From contig CALWOA010000004.1 of the NCBI GenBank assembly GCA_944382965.1, forward strand, positions 62,001-126,000: 64,000 nucleotides of DNA, written 5' to 3'. The stretch's first letter is position 1. Each line of letters begins with the position of its first letter. The notes below the pieces were generated by a model. The model saw nothing but the letters and a program-made list of their open reading frames with translations. It was not told the DNA's origin and made no database searches. Made by a program: the position numbers and the translations under genes. The stretch is from an uncultured Oscillospiraceae bacterium. GTDB taxonomy: Bacteria > Bacillota > Clostridia > Oscillospirales > Oscillospiraceae. Positions 38,269 through 47,618 of the stretch are shown here, piece by piece.

Positions 38269-39927
38269 ATGATCAAAGACACAATCGTAAACGGTCCCCA
38301 GAATGCGCCCCATCGGAGCCTCTATCACGCTTTGGGGCTGACTCACGAGGAACAGCAGCGGCCTCTGATCGGCATTGTCAGTTCCTACAATGAAATCGTG
38401 CCCGGACATATGAACCTGGACAAGATTGTGGAAGCGGTGAAGCTGGGCGTTGCCATGGCTGGCGGCACTCCCATTGTTTTCCCTGCCATCGCCGTCTGCG
38501 ACGGCATTGCCATGGGCCATGAGGGAATGAAGTACTCCCTGGTTACCCGGGATCTGATTGCCGACTCCACCGAAGCCATGGTCAAAGCCCACGGCTTTGA
38601 TGGTCTGGTGATGGTACCCAACTGCGACAAAAACGTGCCGGGTCTATTGATGGCAGCTGCCCGGGTGAACATCCCCACTATTTTCGTCAGCGGCGGCCCC
38701 ATGATGGCCGGTCGGGTGGATGGCAAGAAAACCAGCCTGTCCAGCATGTTTGAGGCGGTGGGCGCCTACTCTGCCGGAAAAATCGACGAAAACCAGCTGC
38801 GGGTCTGTGAGGAAAACACCTGTCCCACCTGCGGTTCCTGCTCCGGTATGTACACCGCCAATTCCATGAACTGCCTGACGGAAGTTCTGGGCATGGGCTT
38901 GCGTGGCAATGGCACCATTCCTGCGGTTTACTCTGCCCGGATTGAGCTGGCAAAGCATGCAGGTATGCAGATCATGAACCTGGTAAAGGAGAATATCCGT
39001 CCCCGGGACATCATGACCGCTGCGGCAATTCGCAACGCCCTGACCGCGGACATGGCGCTGGGATGCTCCACCAACTCCATGCTCCATCTGCCCTCCATCG
39101 CCAACGAGTGCCAGGTGGAATTCAACCTGGATATGGCAAACGAAATCAGCGCCAAGACTCCCAACCTGTGCCACCTGGCTCCCGCCGGTCCCACCTATAT
39201 GGAAGACCTGAACGAAGCTGGCGGCGTGTATGCGGTTCTGAAAGAGCTGACCAAGGGCAATCTGTTGGATACCTCGGTAATGACCGTCACCGGCAAAACC
39301 CTGGGTGAGAACATTGCCACTGCCTATAACCGGGACCCCTCGGTTATCCGTCCTTATGAGAATCCCTACTCCCCCACCGGCGGTATTGCGGTTCTTCGGG
39401 GCAATCTGGCCATGGAAGGCAGCGTCGTCAAGCGCAGCGCCGTTCTGCCGGAAATGCTGGTTCACGAAGGTCCTGCCCGGGTATTTGAATGTGAAGAAGA
39501 TGCTCAGGCTGCCATCAATGCTGGAAAGATTCAGCCCGGTGATGTGGTGGTCATCCGTTACGAAGGCCCCAAGGGCGGCCCTGGTATGCGGGAAATGCTG
39601 AATCCCACCTCCGCCATTATGGGCATGGGTCTTGGCAACAGCGTGGCGCTGATTACCGACGGCCGGTTCAGCGGCGCTACCCGCGGTGCCTGCATTGGTC
39701 ACGTCTCTCCTGAAGCTGCTGCCGGCGGCGTGATCGGCGTGGTTCAGGAGGGCGACATCATCCACATTGACATCCCCAACAGCAAGCTGGAACTGAAGAT
39801 CTCAGACGAGGAGCTGGCTACCCGGATGGCAAACTTTGTCCCCAAGAAAAAAGAACTGTCCGGTTATCTCAAGCGCTATGCGGCTCTGGTTTCCAGCGGT
39901 GCCAAGGGCGCAATTTTGAACGTATGA
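38269..39927 (+). CDS. ilvD: Dihydroxy-acid dehydratase
   Basis: 552 residues, IlvD/Edd family. Cluster and metal ligands are seen in [10 protein letters not shown] (Cys near 122) and [22 protein letters not shown] (Cys pair near 187-196), with [20 protein letters not shown] near the C-terminus. It makes 2-keto acids for Ile and Val. The stop codon overlaps the next gene (ATGA). Confidence 0.96.
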   Translation: MIKDTIVNGPQNAPHRSLYHALGLTHEEQQRPLIGIVSSYNEIVPGHMNLDKIVEAVKLGVAMAGGTPIVFPAIAVCDGIAMGHEGMKYSLVTRDLIADSTEAMVKAHGFDGLVMVPNCDKNVPGLLMAAARVNIPTIFVSGGPMMAGRVDGKKTSLSSMFEAVGAYSAGKIDENQLRVCEENTCPTCGSCSGMYTANSMNCLTEVLGMGLRGNGTIPAVYSARIELAKHAGMQIMNLVKENIRPRDIMTAAAIRNALTADMALGCSTNSMLHLPSIANECQVEFNLDMANEISAKTPNLCHLAPAGPTYMEDLNEAGGVYAVLKELTKGNLLDTSVMTVTGKTLGENIATAYNRDPSVIRPYENPYSPTGGIAVLRGNLAMEGSVVKRSAVLPEMLVHEGPARVFECEEDAQAAINAGKIQPGDVVVIRYEGPKGGPGMREMLNPTSAIMGMGLGNSVALITDGRFSGATRGACIGHVSPEAAAGGVIGVVQEGDIIHIDIPNSKLELKISDEELATRMANFVPKKKELSGYLKRYAALVSSGAKGAILNV

Positions 39928-41123
39928 CAAAGAATATCCTTTCAAAGCAGCATATTCGCCTTCATTCTCTAGCGGTTTTCCGCAATCTTCTGACCGATTC
40001 CGTAATTGAGAGTCTTCTTGCGTACCTGGAAGCTCTCCAGAGCGCCCCCCTTTCTCATGCGGTGTCCTGTTATGGCCAGTTTGTCTCCCGGCTCTATGCC
40101 GCCGGGAGCACGACCCTTGCCCGGTATGTAGAGCAGCTGGCTGGTGACGACGAAAATCCCTACATCCGCCGGATTGGCCTGGGAGAAATCCCCGCTCCGG
40201 AGATGGTGGAATGTGTTCGAGCAGAGTTGGAGATTCTCCAGACCGTTGCCGACTTAACCCCGGAATCCTTGCGTGCCGGACTTGACTGGGAAGGATATCT
40301 GCCAGCATTTCAGACAGAGCAAGTGGACATTGCCGCCAGTTATCGCCGCCGGTGTGAAAATATCGGCAAGCTGGGCTATGGCATTTATGCCCGTCACCGG
40401 ATGTTCTATGTGGGAGACAATGGCCAGATTATCCCTGTCCACAATCCGGACAAGATTCGCCTGTCCTCTCTGATCGACTACAAGCGAGAACAGCAAATTA
40501 TTCTGGACAACACCCTGGCGCTGCTTTCCGGGAAGCCTGCCGCCAATATTCTGCTCACCGGCGACGCCGGTACCGGCAAATCCTCCACTGTAAAAGCGGT
40601 GGTCAATGAGCTGGCCTACAAGGGGCTGCGGATTCTGGAAGTACGCAAGGAGCAGCTGCATGCCATTCCTGCCATTCTGGACGAGTTGAACAGCAATCCG
40701 CTGAAATTCATCCTCTTTATCGACGACCTGTCCTTCCAGAAAGATGACGACAACTTCAGCGCCTTGAAGGCCATTTTGGAGGGCAGTGTTTCCGCAAAGA
40801 GCCGGAACATTGTGATATACGCCACCTCCAACCGGCGGCATCTGGTGAAGGAAACCTTCTCTGATCGGGATGGCGACGATGTACATCGCAACGACACCAT
40901 GCAGGAACTGCTGTCCCTGTCTGAGCGGTTCGGCATTCAGGTAACTTTCCAGAAGCCAGACAAGAAAACCTACCTGGGTATTGTCCACCATCTGGCAAAA
41001 GAGAAAGGTATCCAAATGGAAGAAAGCCAACTGGATACCTTGGCAGAGCGTTATGCTCTGGGCCGCGGTGGACGTTCCGCACGGGCTGCCAATCAGTTTA
41101 TTGACGGACTGCTGGCAAAATAA
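39924..41123 (+). CDS. DUF815 family AAA-like ATPase
   Basis: 399 residues. An N-terminal helical region (1-180) is followed by the ATPase core: Walker [10 protein letters not shown] (about 212-220), Walker [11 protein letters not shown] (about 256-265), sensor region [15 protein letters not shown]815 proteins are widespread predicted P-loop ATPases of unknown role. The start overlaps ilvD by 4 bases, so it is translationally coupled to the amino acid operon, and a terminator follows. I see no reason in the protein itself for a biosynthetic function. Confidence 0.88.
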   Translation: MTKNILSKQHIRLHSLAVFRNLLTDSVIESLLAYLEALQSAPLSHAVSCYGQFVSRLYAAGSTTLARYVEQLAGDDENPYIRRIGLGEIPAPEMVECVRAELEILQTVADLTPESLRAGLDWEGYLPAFQTEQVDIAASYRRRCENIGKLGYGIYARHRMFYVGDNGQIIPVHNPDKIRLSSLIDYKREQQIILDNTLALLSGKPAANILLTGDAGTGKSSTVKAVVNELAYKGLRILEVRKEQLHAIPAILDELNSNPLKFILFIDDLSFQKDDDNFSALKAILEGSVSAKSRNIVIYATSNRRHLVKETFSDRDGDDVHRNDTMQELLSLSERFGIQVTFQKPDKKTYLGIVHHLAKEKGIQMEESQLDTLAERYALGRGGRSARAANQFIDGLLAK

Positions 41124-41140
41124 CGATCAACCTTATGAAA

Positions 41141-41179
41141 ACTGTGTGCCGAACGTACAATTTCGGCACACAGTCTTTT
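41141..41179 (+). terminator. Terminator of the ilv-leu operon
   Basis: A 13-bp perfect stem ACTGTGTGCCGAA/TTCGGCACACAGT followed by CTTTTT. Confidence 0.92.
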
Positions 41180-41332
41180 TCTGGGCAAAATTATCTGGAC
41201 GCTGCAAGTAAAACATTTTTTGTTCTTTTTTTACAAAAACTTCATCGAACCAAGGAATGGGATATGGTACAATAATTTCAATACGTTGATCCGCTTTTTG
41301 CTTCTTCGGAAGCGCTCAGGAAAGAGGTGCCT

Positions 41333-42019
41333 ATGAACATCATCGAAAAAGCAGCCCCTCCCCGCATTGACGGAACCCTTCGCAAATTTTCTCTTCGTGT
41401 TCCAGAGGCTATCTGGAAGTGCAGCGGCATTATCCTGTTTGGACGGAGAATTAAGTCCTTAGCCTTCACCACTGATCTGGCAATTCTGCGCAATCTCAAT
41501 GCCGACGCCATTCTGGCGGTTTATCCCTTTACCCCCCAGCCCATTATCAACCAGGCACTGCTGACAGCCGCAGACATTCCCGTTTTTGCTGGAGTGGGCG
41601 GCGGTCTGACCAAGGGCAAGCGAGTGGTCACCCTGGGCGTTTTCTCCGAAATGCAGGGCGCTGTGGGGCTTGTAGTAAATGCACCTACCGCACCGGAAGT
41701 CATTGCTCAGCTGTCGGAAAACGTGGATATCCCCATCGTAGTAACCGTGACTCGGTGGTGCGAGGAACTGCACCAGCAAATCGAAGCCGGAGCCTCCATA
41801 TTAAATGTAGCAGCAGGTGCCAATACCGCCGATTTGGTGCGTCAGGTTCGGAGCATGTATCCGGATATTCCAATTATGGCCAGCGGCGGGCCTACCGACG
41901 AAAGCGTACTGGCTACCATCGCTGCCGGAGCCAACGCCATCACCTGGACGCCGCCATCAAACAAAGAAGTTTTCAGCGATGTGATGGCCAATTATCGGGA
42001 CGGAAAAGAACATCCCTGA
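41333..42019 (+). CDS. Predicted TIM-barrel protein of unknown function
   Basis: 228 residues from the ATG at 41333 (AAAGAGG 5 bases upstream). The pattern of beta-strands with Gly-rich ends (VFAGVGGGLTKGKRV, SILNVAAGANTADLV, PIMASGGPTDESVLATIAAGANAITW) is like phosphate-binding TIM barrels of the HisA/TrpF/ThiE kind. Related clostridial proteins carry vague names such as hydrolase. I cannot name a substrate. Single gene with a terminator. Confidence 0.7.
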   Translation: MNIIEKAAPPRIDGTLRKFSLRVPEAIWKCSGIILFGRRIKSLAFTTDLAILRNLNADAILAVYPFTPQPIINQALLTAADIPVFAGVGGGLTKGKRVVTLGVFSEMQGAVGLVVNAPTAPEVIAQLSENVDIPIVVTVTRWCEELHQQIEAGASILNVAAGANTADLVRQVRSMYPDIPIMASGGPTDESVLATIAAGANAITWTPPSNKEVFSDVMANYRDGKEHP

Positions 42020-42041
42020 AAAATGCATTTCAAAATCAACA

Positions 42042-42095
42042 CGCCCCCTTGCATGGTTACCAGGCTTTCCCGGTAGCGGACAAGGGGGCGATATT
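42042..42095 (+). terminator. Terminator after the TIM-barrel gene
   Basis: Stem CGCCCCCTTG (42042-42051)/CAAGGGGGCG (42081-42090) with an internal GTTACC/GGTAGC helix, then ATATTTTT. The T-run is on the plus strand. Confidence 0.8.
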
Positions 42096-42096
42096 T

Positions 42097-43371
42097 TTAT
42101 TCCGAGAGAGTCTCGCTTTCGATCTCCACGCCGCTGCGCTTGACCATACGGGATTTGGAGAACTGGATAATCTGGCAGGAATACAGTCCCCAGTTTCCGG
42201 AAATCACGAAGCCGATGACCCCTACCAGAGCAAACAAATGCAAATTGGCACTGCCAAACATTTCAATGCTGAGAATCAGTGCCGCAATAGGACTGTTTGT
42301 GACACAGCAGAACAATCCCACCAGTCCAAGTGCTCCGGCAAGTCCGGGGTCCAGCCCCAGCAGGCCTCCCACCACGCAGCCAAAGGTAGCACCAATGCAG
42401 AACGTGGGGACAATCTCACCGCCTTTGAATCCGGCGGAGAGCGTGACAGCCGTAAACAGCAGCTTCAGCAGGAAATCATACCAGTTTGCCTCACCTGCCA
42501 CTGCCTTCAGCGCCATATCCATGCCGGCGCCGCTGTAGCGCTGATCTCCTACCAGCAAGGTCATGGCAATCACCGCAGCGCCGCCCAGGACAATCCGCAA
42601 GGTGGCATTGGGAATCCGTTCTTTCGCCAGGTGCTCCATCTGGTGAAAGCAGTAGCACATCACCATTCCCAGCACACCAACCAACACCGCCAGGATCAAA
42701 AGCTGTACACCTCCGGTTATCGTAAAAGCGGCAGCTTTTTCCAGTGGGAAGGTTTCTGCGTGGACGCCCAGAACCCCGGACACGTGGCTGGCAGTAATTG
42801 CTGCCAGATAACACGGCAGCAGCGCCGGAGAAAAAATAATCCCCACAGAGGCAAATTCCATGGTAAACAGAGTGGCTGTCAAAGGTGTTCCAAACAATCC
42901 GGCGAACACCGCTGCCATGCCAGCCATAGTCAGCACAACCCGTTCATTCTCTTTCAAATGCAGCAGTTTTCCCAACTGTGAGCCGGTAGAACCGCCCAGC
43001 TGCAAGGCCGCTCCCTCCCGTCCGGCGGAACCGCCGAAAAAGTGGGTAATGACGGTAGACAAGAAAATCACCGGGGCTACAGCGGCGCGGACATTTCCAT
43101 CATTCAAAATAGCATCGATCACTTCATTGGTCCCCCGATTTCCCCGGAGGCGGAAAAGGCGGTAGAGTCCCAGGGTCATCAAACCGCCTACCGGAAGCAA
43201 AAACAGAACCCAGGGGTATTGCCCCCGAATCCCGGTAACAAAGGTCAGCGCGTAGTGAAATCCAGCGCCCAGCAATCCGCCTAAAATACCCATTACCGTA
43301 CCGAGAATTCCCCATTTAAACAGGATTTTCCAGTACTTTTCCGGATGGTGCAGATGTTCAAGCACAGACAT
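42097..43371 (-). CDS. CLC family anion channel/transporter
   Basis: 424 residues from the ATG at 43371, 7 bases after AGAGG (upstream in-frame ATGs have no fitting site). About ten or more membrane segments. The gating motif GSAGREGAALQ (about 115-125) and the third anion motif GGEIVPTFCIGA (near 330) mark a CLC protein. The first selectivity motif, usually GSGIP, appears as GTNEV, so the central Ser is not conserved. Anion preference (chloride or fluoride) cannot be settled; no fluoride riboswitch core is seen upstream. Confidence 0.88.
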   Translation of the reverse strand: MSVLEHLHHPEKYWKILFKWGILGTVMGILGGLLGAGFHYALTFVTGIRGQYPWVLFLLPVGGLMTLGLYRLFRLRGNRGTNEVIDAILNDGNVRAAVAPVIFLSTVITHFFGGSAGREGAALQLGGSTGSQLGKLLHLKENERVVLTMAGMAAVFAGLFGTPLTATLFTMEFASVGIIFSPALLPCYLAAITASHVSGVLGVHAETFPLEKAAAFTITGGVQLLILAVLVGVLGMVMCYCFHQMEHLAKERIPNATLRIVLGGAAVIAMTLLVGDQRYSGAGMDMALKAVAGEANWYDFLLKLLFTAVTLSAGFKGGEIVPTFCIGATFGCVVGGLLGLDPGLAGALGLVGLFCCVTNSPIAALILSIEMFGSANLHLFALVGVIGFVISGNWGLYSCQIIQFSKSRMVKRSGVEIESETLSE

Positions 43372-43504
43372 GTTCATTCCTCTTTCTATGGATCCAAATT
43401 TTCTGATTGCGGCAACGCTTGCCGCAAGGCTATTCATCATAGCACGTTCCCACAGATTTTTCCAGATGTAATTTATGAATCACCCGTTAAATAGCGTTGG
43501 CGGC

Positions 43505-43539
43505 ACAAAAAAACGGACGCAGGCAAACCCTGCGTCCGT
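43505..43539 (-). terminator. Terminator of the yggS unit
   Basis: Minus-strand stem ACGGACGCAGG/CCTGCGTCCGT followed by eight T residues, just after the stop at 43545. Confidence 0.9.
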
Positions 43540-43544
43540 ATCCA

Positions 43545-44267
43545 TTACTTGTTGCCGTAGTCTCGCTGCCCATAAATGGCGGTACCAATGCGCACAATGG
43601 TAGCACCTTCGGCAATGGCAGCCACATAATCTCCGCTCATGCCCATGGAAAGAATCTCCATGTCGGTATTTTCATAATGCCAGTTCTGCGCCGCAAAGAG
43701 CAGTTCCCGCATAGCGGCAAAGTATCGTCGGGTAGTAGTAACGTCGGCATCTGCCGGTGGAATGGCCATTAAGCCCCGAACCCGGATGTGGGATTTGGCT
43801 GCCGCCTGTTCCAGCAGGGGCCACAGTTGCTGGGGCTGCAAGCCGCTTTTGCTCAATTCCTCACCGATATTGATTTCCACCAGAATATTCTGAACCAGAT
43901 TCAGGCGCTGAGCGGCCAGGTCAATCTTATCCAACAGCCGGGAACTGTCCACACTCTGAATCAGAGCTGCACGCCCCACGACTTTGTTGACCTTATTGGT
44001 TTGCAGGTGACCGATGAAATGTCCCGGTTTGCCCAGATAAGCTCCGGCATCGTATTTTTCCACCAGTTCCTGAACATGGTTTTCGCCAAACAGATCAATG
44101 GAAAGCTCCGCGCTGAATCGCACTTCTTCCACGGTGCGGGTTTTGCAGGCGGCACAAAGCTGGATTTCTTCCGGAGCGCGGCCTGCGCTTCTGGCTGCTG
44201 CTGCCATATTCTCCCGAATGCGGGCTACGGCCTCCTGCATCTGCTGTTGCTGCAACTTCGGAATCAT
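43545..44267 (-). CDS. YggS family PLP-binding protein
   Basis: 240 residues from the ATG at 44267 (GAGGAAAG upstream; longer frames overlap the previous gene). The PLP lysine is in LCAACKTRTVEEV (about residue 40). FGENHVQELVEKYD, HFIGHLQTNKVNKV and LSMGMSGDYVAAIAEGATIVRIGTAIYG are family hallmarks. YggS/PLPHP proteins carry PLP and influence B6 and amino acid homeostasis; they have no known catalytic activity. The start overlaps the upstream gene by 4 bases. Confidence 0.94.
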   Translation of the reverse strand: MIPKLQQQQMQEAVARIRENMAAAARSAGRAPEEIQLCAACKTRTVEEVRFSAELSIDLFGENHVQELVEKYDAGAYLGKPGHFIGHLQTNKVNKVVGRAALIQSVDSSRLLDKIDLAAQRLNLVQNILVEINIGEELSKSGLQPQQLWPLLEQAAAKSHIRVRGLMAIPPADADVTTTRRYFAAMRELLFAAQNWHYENTDMEILSMGMSGDYVAAIAEGATIVRIGTAIYGQRDYGNK

Positions 44268-44821
44268 CGTCTTTCCTCCTCGCTGTATACCGCCCGGGCG
44301 CCGCCAATCAGCGGCGGGCGGGTACGGGCGCAAAGCAAAATTGCTTGCCCGATATGATCCAGAGACAAACGAACCGGAACCGCTACCCGGCGCAGGTGCA
44401 TTCCGATCAGCGTTCCGCCGATGTCCATACCAGCCTCTGCCTGGATCTGCTCCACTAGTACCGGGTCCTGAAAGGCGTGCCAACAGTTGGTGGCCCAACT
44501 TCCTCCTGCGTGGGGCTGGGGAATGGCGGAGACAATCTGCAAATTCCGTTGACGAGCAACCAAGCGCTCCACCACAATGGCCCGGTTCAGGTGCTCACAG
44601 CACTGGGCCGCCAAGAAAATCCCCTGCTCCCGCAGCACCGGGAGAATTCCCTCCAGGACTGCCTCTGCCGCTTCCATGCTGGAATGCTTGCCAATTCTGC
44701 CGCCTACAATTTCGCTGCTGGAGCAGCCCACTACGAAAACATCTTCCGGCTCCAATTTGGCCTGGGCCAGCAGCTCCTGGGCTGCCTGTCGGGCCTGGGA
44801 TTTTATTTCTGAAAGTTCCAT
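44264..44821 (-). CDS. TIGR01440/DUF436 family protein (YwlG-like)
   Basis: 185 residues. It has VFVVGCSSSEIVGGRIGKHSS (about 29-49), AAQCCEHLNRAIVVER and the C-terminal VRLSLDHIGQAILLCARTRPPLIGGARA. This matches the YwlG/DUF436 family of Firmicutes, function unknown. GGGGGTAAGG precedes the ATG at 44821; a TATAAT (44871-44876, minus strand) lies upstream without a clear -35. Forms a two-gene unit with yggS. Confidence 0.88.
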   Translation of the reverse strand: MELSEIKSQARQAAQELLAQAKLEPEDVFVVGCSSSEIVGGRIGKHSSMEAAEAVLEGILPVLREQGIFLAAQCCEHLNRAIVVERLVARQRNLQIVSAIPQPHAGGSWATNCWHAFQDPVLVEQIQAEAGMDIGGTLIGMHLRRVAVPVRLSLDHIGQAILLCARTRPPLIGGARAVYSEEERR

Positions 44822-44896
44822 ATCCTTACCCCCTGTACTCCGGCGCATTGGCCGGATCTTTTTCTTCATTATACCACAAATCCTTTTCAAGGGAAA

Positions 44897-44936
44897 GAGA
44901 GAAAACGCCTTCGCAGCGATAGGCTGCGAAGGCGTT
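44897..44936 (-). terminator. Terminator of the LytTR/DUF3021 operon
   Basis: Minus-strand 14-bp perfect stem AACGCCTTCGCAGC and its complement with a 5-base loop, then TTTTCTCTC. It follows the stop at 44941. Confidence 0.8.
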
Positions 44937-44940
44937 GGGT

Positions 44941-45378
44941 TTATTCCCCTTGAAATTCTTTCAGGCTGCGGTTTAAGTCTTTGGTATCCTGTCGGGTTTC
45001 CAGCAGCAGCGCATACCACATAGCAAATAAACCTGCTTCCAGCAGCGCCGCCAGGAGCCATCCGCCCCAGGCAGGAATCCCTGCAAACCAACCAAACAGG
45101 AAAGCGCCTCCAATGTAAAAAACGTTGGCCAGCACCGCCCACAGCCCCGTCCGCCAAGGCGTCAGCCCCCACTGTTTTCCCTGGGGAAAAATGGCGGTTT
45201 CCACGCAGGCAAACGCCATACTCACCAGCACCATTTCCAGCAGCGTCAGGCTTTCTATGGTATAGATTCCATTCAAGGCGTTGACAATCCCTTTAAACCA
45301 GATTGCGGCCACGGTGTACAATCCCATCCTGTACTTCATGTCCCGGCCCCACATGTAGAAGCTATGAAATCCTTTCAT
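44941..45378 (-). CDS. DUF3021-type membrane protein
   Basis: 145 residues from the ATG at 45378 (GGAAAGGAG upstream). Four hydrophobic segments (about 22-40, 48-66, 80-98, 103-122) and a charged C-terminal tail. Length, topology and position directly behind a LytTR gene fit the DUF3021 family, which accompanies small LytTR regulators in Firmicutes and is proposed to act as their membrane antagonist. The domain match is by eye, so moderate confidence. Confidence 0.75.
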   Translation of the reverse strand: MKGFHSFYMWGRDMKYRMGLYTVAAIWFKGIVNALNGIYTIESLTLLEMVLVSMAFACVETAIFPQGKQWGLTPWRTGLWAVLANVFYIGGAFLFGWFAGIPAWGGWLLAALLEAGLFAMWYALLLETRQDTKDLNRSLKEFQGE

Positions 45379-45397
45379 ACACAATACTCCTTTCCTG

Positions 45398-45691
45398 TTA
45401 CATCCCCAGCCGCTCCCGCAGCATGAGGGCATAGTGGCGAGAGATAAGCAGCTTCTCTCCGGTGGACAGCAGCGCCTCAATTTTTCCCGCCGGACAACTT
45501 TTCAGCTTCCGGATTTCATGCAGATTCACCGCCCAGGATTTTCCGCAGCGAAACAGTCCCAAATCTCCCCAGCGGTCTTCCAGTTCCGCCAGCGGAAGGG
45601 ATAGCACCCCCAACATTTCCTCATCCAGTTCCCGGCAGCGCAGGATCACTTCGTTTTCTCCCTGGCAGACATGCTCCACGGTAATCTTCAT
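45398..45691 (-). CDS. LytTR-domain DNA-binding regulator without receiver
   Basis: 97 residues. The LytTR core is visible as LFRCGKSWAVNLHEIRKLKSCPAGKIEALLSTGEKLLISRHY in two pieces, ending LRERLGM. There is no response-regulator receiver domain and the protein is shorter than the usual 140-150 residues of such stand-alone regulators. GGGGGGAT precedes the ATG. Together with the DUF3021 gene 19 bases downstream it forms a LytTR regulatory system, presumably autoregulated. Confidence 0.8.
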   Translation of the reverse strand: MKITVEHVCQGENEVILRCRELDEEMLGVLSLPLAELEDRWGDLGLFRCGKSWAVNLHEIRKLKSCPAGKIEALLSTGEKLLISRHYALMLRERLGM

Positions 45692-45729
45692 GAAATCCCC
45701 CCTTTTGTCTCAGGCCTTTTGACAATGTT

Positions 45730-45758
45730 ATCATAGCATCCCCGATGCCGGTGTGCAA
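45730..45758 (-). promoter_or_regulatory. Promoter of the LytTR operon
   Basis: Minus-strand TTGCAC (45753-45758) and TATGAT (45730-45735) with a 17-base spacer. Confidence 0.55.
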
Positions 45759-45804
45759 GGGGTGTACCGCCAAGGAGATATTTTGTACCGGCAAGCTGCA
45801 TTTC

Positions 45805-45852
45805 GAAAAAAAGCCTGCACCCGATCTGCTGCGCAGATCTAAGGTGCAGGCT
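45805..45852 (-). terminator. Terminator of the second MATE gene
   Basis: Minus-strand stem AGCCTGCACC/GGTGCAGGCT enclosing an inner GATCTGC/GCAGATC helix, followed by seven T residues. Confidence 0.85.
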
Positions 45853-45865
45853 GTAAAGCAAACGA

Positions 45866-47230
45866 CTAAGCTTTCTTTGCCTCCAAACGGTCGAAATTAT
45901 GAATCCAGTCGGCTTTCAGGAAATAAATCAGGAATACAATGCTGCTGCAGGTCCAAGTCAGCGGGTAGGCTCTGGATACGGTTTCCAGCTGAGGAACGTA
46001 ACGGACTGCAATGGTAATGTAGGAAACCCGGATCAGGCACCAGCAGGCAAGCATGGTAAACATGGGCACGGACACTTTTCCCGCGCCCCGCATAATGCCA
46101 GCAATGCAGTGAGAGAAGGCAAGCAAACAGTAAAACAGGCAGATGGTGCGCATATGTCGGGTACCAAAGTCCACCACATCCGGTGCAGAATTGAAAAATC
46201 GGATCATCTGCGGCGCAAAGATGTAAGAAGCGATGCCAATCAGTTCCGCCGTAATCACCGAACAGGCGATTCCGAAGCCTACGCCTTTCTTTACCCGGTC
46301 ATAGCGGTGGGCACCCAAGTTCTGCCCGACAAAGGTACTCAATGCCTGGGCAAAGCAGGTAATGGGAAGGAAGGCAAAGCCTTCCAGCTTGGAATAGGCT
46401 CCGCAGCCAGCCATAGCGGCCGCGCCGAAGGAATTGATATTGCTCTGCACCACCACATTGGCCAGGGCGATAACCGAGTTCTGGATTCCGGAGGGCAGAC
46501 CGAAGCGGATAATATCCACCAGGCTTTTCCAGTCAAAGCGCACCTGCCGCCACTTCAGACGGTAAGGTGCATCCTGAATCCGCATCATGTGAATGCAGCA
46601 CAGCAGGGCGCTGACACCCTGGGAGATAGTGGTTGCCACAGCAGCGGAACCAACCCCCATGCGAAATCCTGCCACAAAGACCAGATCCAGCACCACGTTG
46701 ACAATGGTGGAGAAAATCAGGTAGTACAGCGGATGACGGCTGTCTCCTAGCGCGTGAAGGATGCCCACAAAAATGTTGTACATTACTGTGAACAAAATGC
46801 CCCAGGAGTAGTAGCGGAAATAGCTGACAGACTGAGGCATAACCTCTTCAGGCGTTCCCATCCACAGCAAAATGGTGGGGGTAAAGATGACGCTCACCAC
46901 CGTCAGCACCACGCCGGAAACCAGGCCGAAGGCCACGTCCGTATGGATCGCCTTGTTCATGGCCTCGTAATCCCGGGCACCAAAATACCGGGCAATGATC
47001 ACGCCGGCTCCCATGGCCACACCATTGAAGAAACCCACCAGCATAAAGATCAGGCTTCCCGAAGAACTCACCGCAGCCAGCGCCGTATCTCCAATAAACT
47101 TTCCCACAACCCAGGAATCAAAAGCGTTATAAAACTGCTGAAAAATGTTTCCCAACAGTACTGGCAGAGCAAATAGAAGCATGGATTTCCAAATAGATCC
47201 GGTTATCAGGGAGGTTCTCTCGTTATACAT
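45866..47230 (-). CDS. MATE family efflux transporter
   Basis: 454 residues with twelve hydrophobic segments. The first repeat includes LLFALPVLLGNIFQQFYNAFDSWVVGKF and the second begins IIRFGLPSGIQNSVIALANVVVQ, both MATE hallmarks. It is a distinct paralogue of the exporter at 18.4 kb. Substrate unknown. GGAAAGGG precedes the ATG. Single gene with its own terminator. Confidence 0.93.
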   Translation of the reverse strand: MYNERTSLITGSIWKSMLLFALPVLLGNIFQQFYNAFDSWVVGKFIGDTALAAVSSSGSLIFMLVGFFNGVAMGAGVIIARYFGARDYEAMNKAIHTDVAFGLVSGVVLTVVSVIFTPTILLWMGTPEEVMPQSVSYFRYYSWGILFTVMYNIFVGILHALGDSRHPLYYLIFSTIVNVVLDLVFVAGFRMGVGSAAVATTISQGVSALLCCIHMMRIQDAPYRLKWRQVRFDWKSLVDIIRFGLPSGIQNSVIALANVVVQSNINSFGAAAMAGCGAYSKLEGFAFLPITCFAQALSTFVGQNLGAHRYDRVKKGVGFGIACSVITAELIGIASYIFAPQMIRFFNSAPDVVDFGTRHMRTICLFYCLLAFSHCIAGIMRGAGKVSVPMFTMLACWCLIRVSYITIAVRYVPQLETVSRAYPLTWTCSSIVFLIYFLKADWIHNFDRLEAKKA

Positions 47231-47271
47231 GGGACTACCCTTTCCTAAAACAAATTACGATTCTTTACTAT

Positions 47272-47302
47272 ATATTATGCGTCTGATTGGCCCGGTTGTC
47301 AA
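47272..47302 (-). promoter_or_regulatory. Possible promoter of the second MATE gene
   Basis: Minus-strand TTGACA (47297-47302) and TAATAT (47272-47277), but the spacer is 19 bases, so strength is doubtful. Confidence 0.4.
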
Positions 47303-47361
47303 GGGCAGCCCTTTCCGCTTCTTCCGGGGAGACACGCAAATACTTTGAATCCCATTATCTC

Positions 47362-47586
47362 TCAGAAACAAGCCTTTAACAGCAGCAAGCCTCCTCCCAC
47401 CATGGCAATGGGAATCATCAGCAGGATTCCCCCAGCGAACACCAGACACAAAATCAGCACCGGTACTGCAAGTGCAAACAGAATGGATGCGGCAATTTTA
47501 GTCGCTCCCCAGGCAAGCCGGACCGCCAGCCCCATGGCTTTCACAAACAGCCAGCAAAACAGAATAATTCCCAGTAATTCAAACAT
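47362..47586 (-). CDS. Small hydrophobic membrane protein
   Basis: 74 residues, almost entirely hydrophobic, with two membrane segments (about 3-20 and 33-70, the latter long enough for two passes with a Gly-Gly turn). AGGAGG lies upstream in the 32-base gap after the DUF2812 gene, so it is probably the third gene of the PadR operon. No family recognised. Confidence 0.7.
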   Translation of the reverse strand: MFELLGIILFCWLFVKAMGLAVRLAWGATKIAASILFALAVPVLILCLVFAGGILLMIPIAMVGGGLLLLKACF

Positions 47587-47618
47587 ATCTTTTCCTCCTG
47601 AAACAACGTACTTCTAAG

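Noticed and set aside
43372-43500. Fluoride riboswitch upstream of the CLC gene
   Set aside because: The minus-strand sequence lacks the conserved core and pseudoknot elements.
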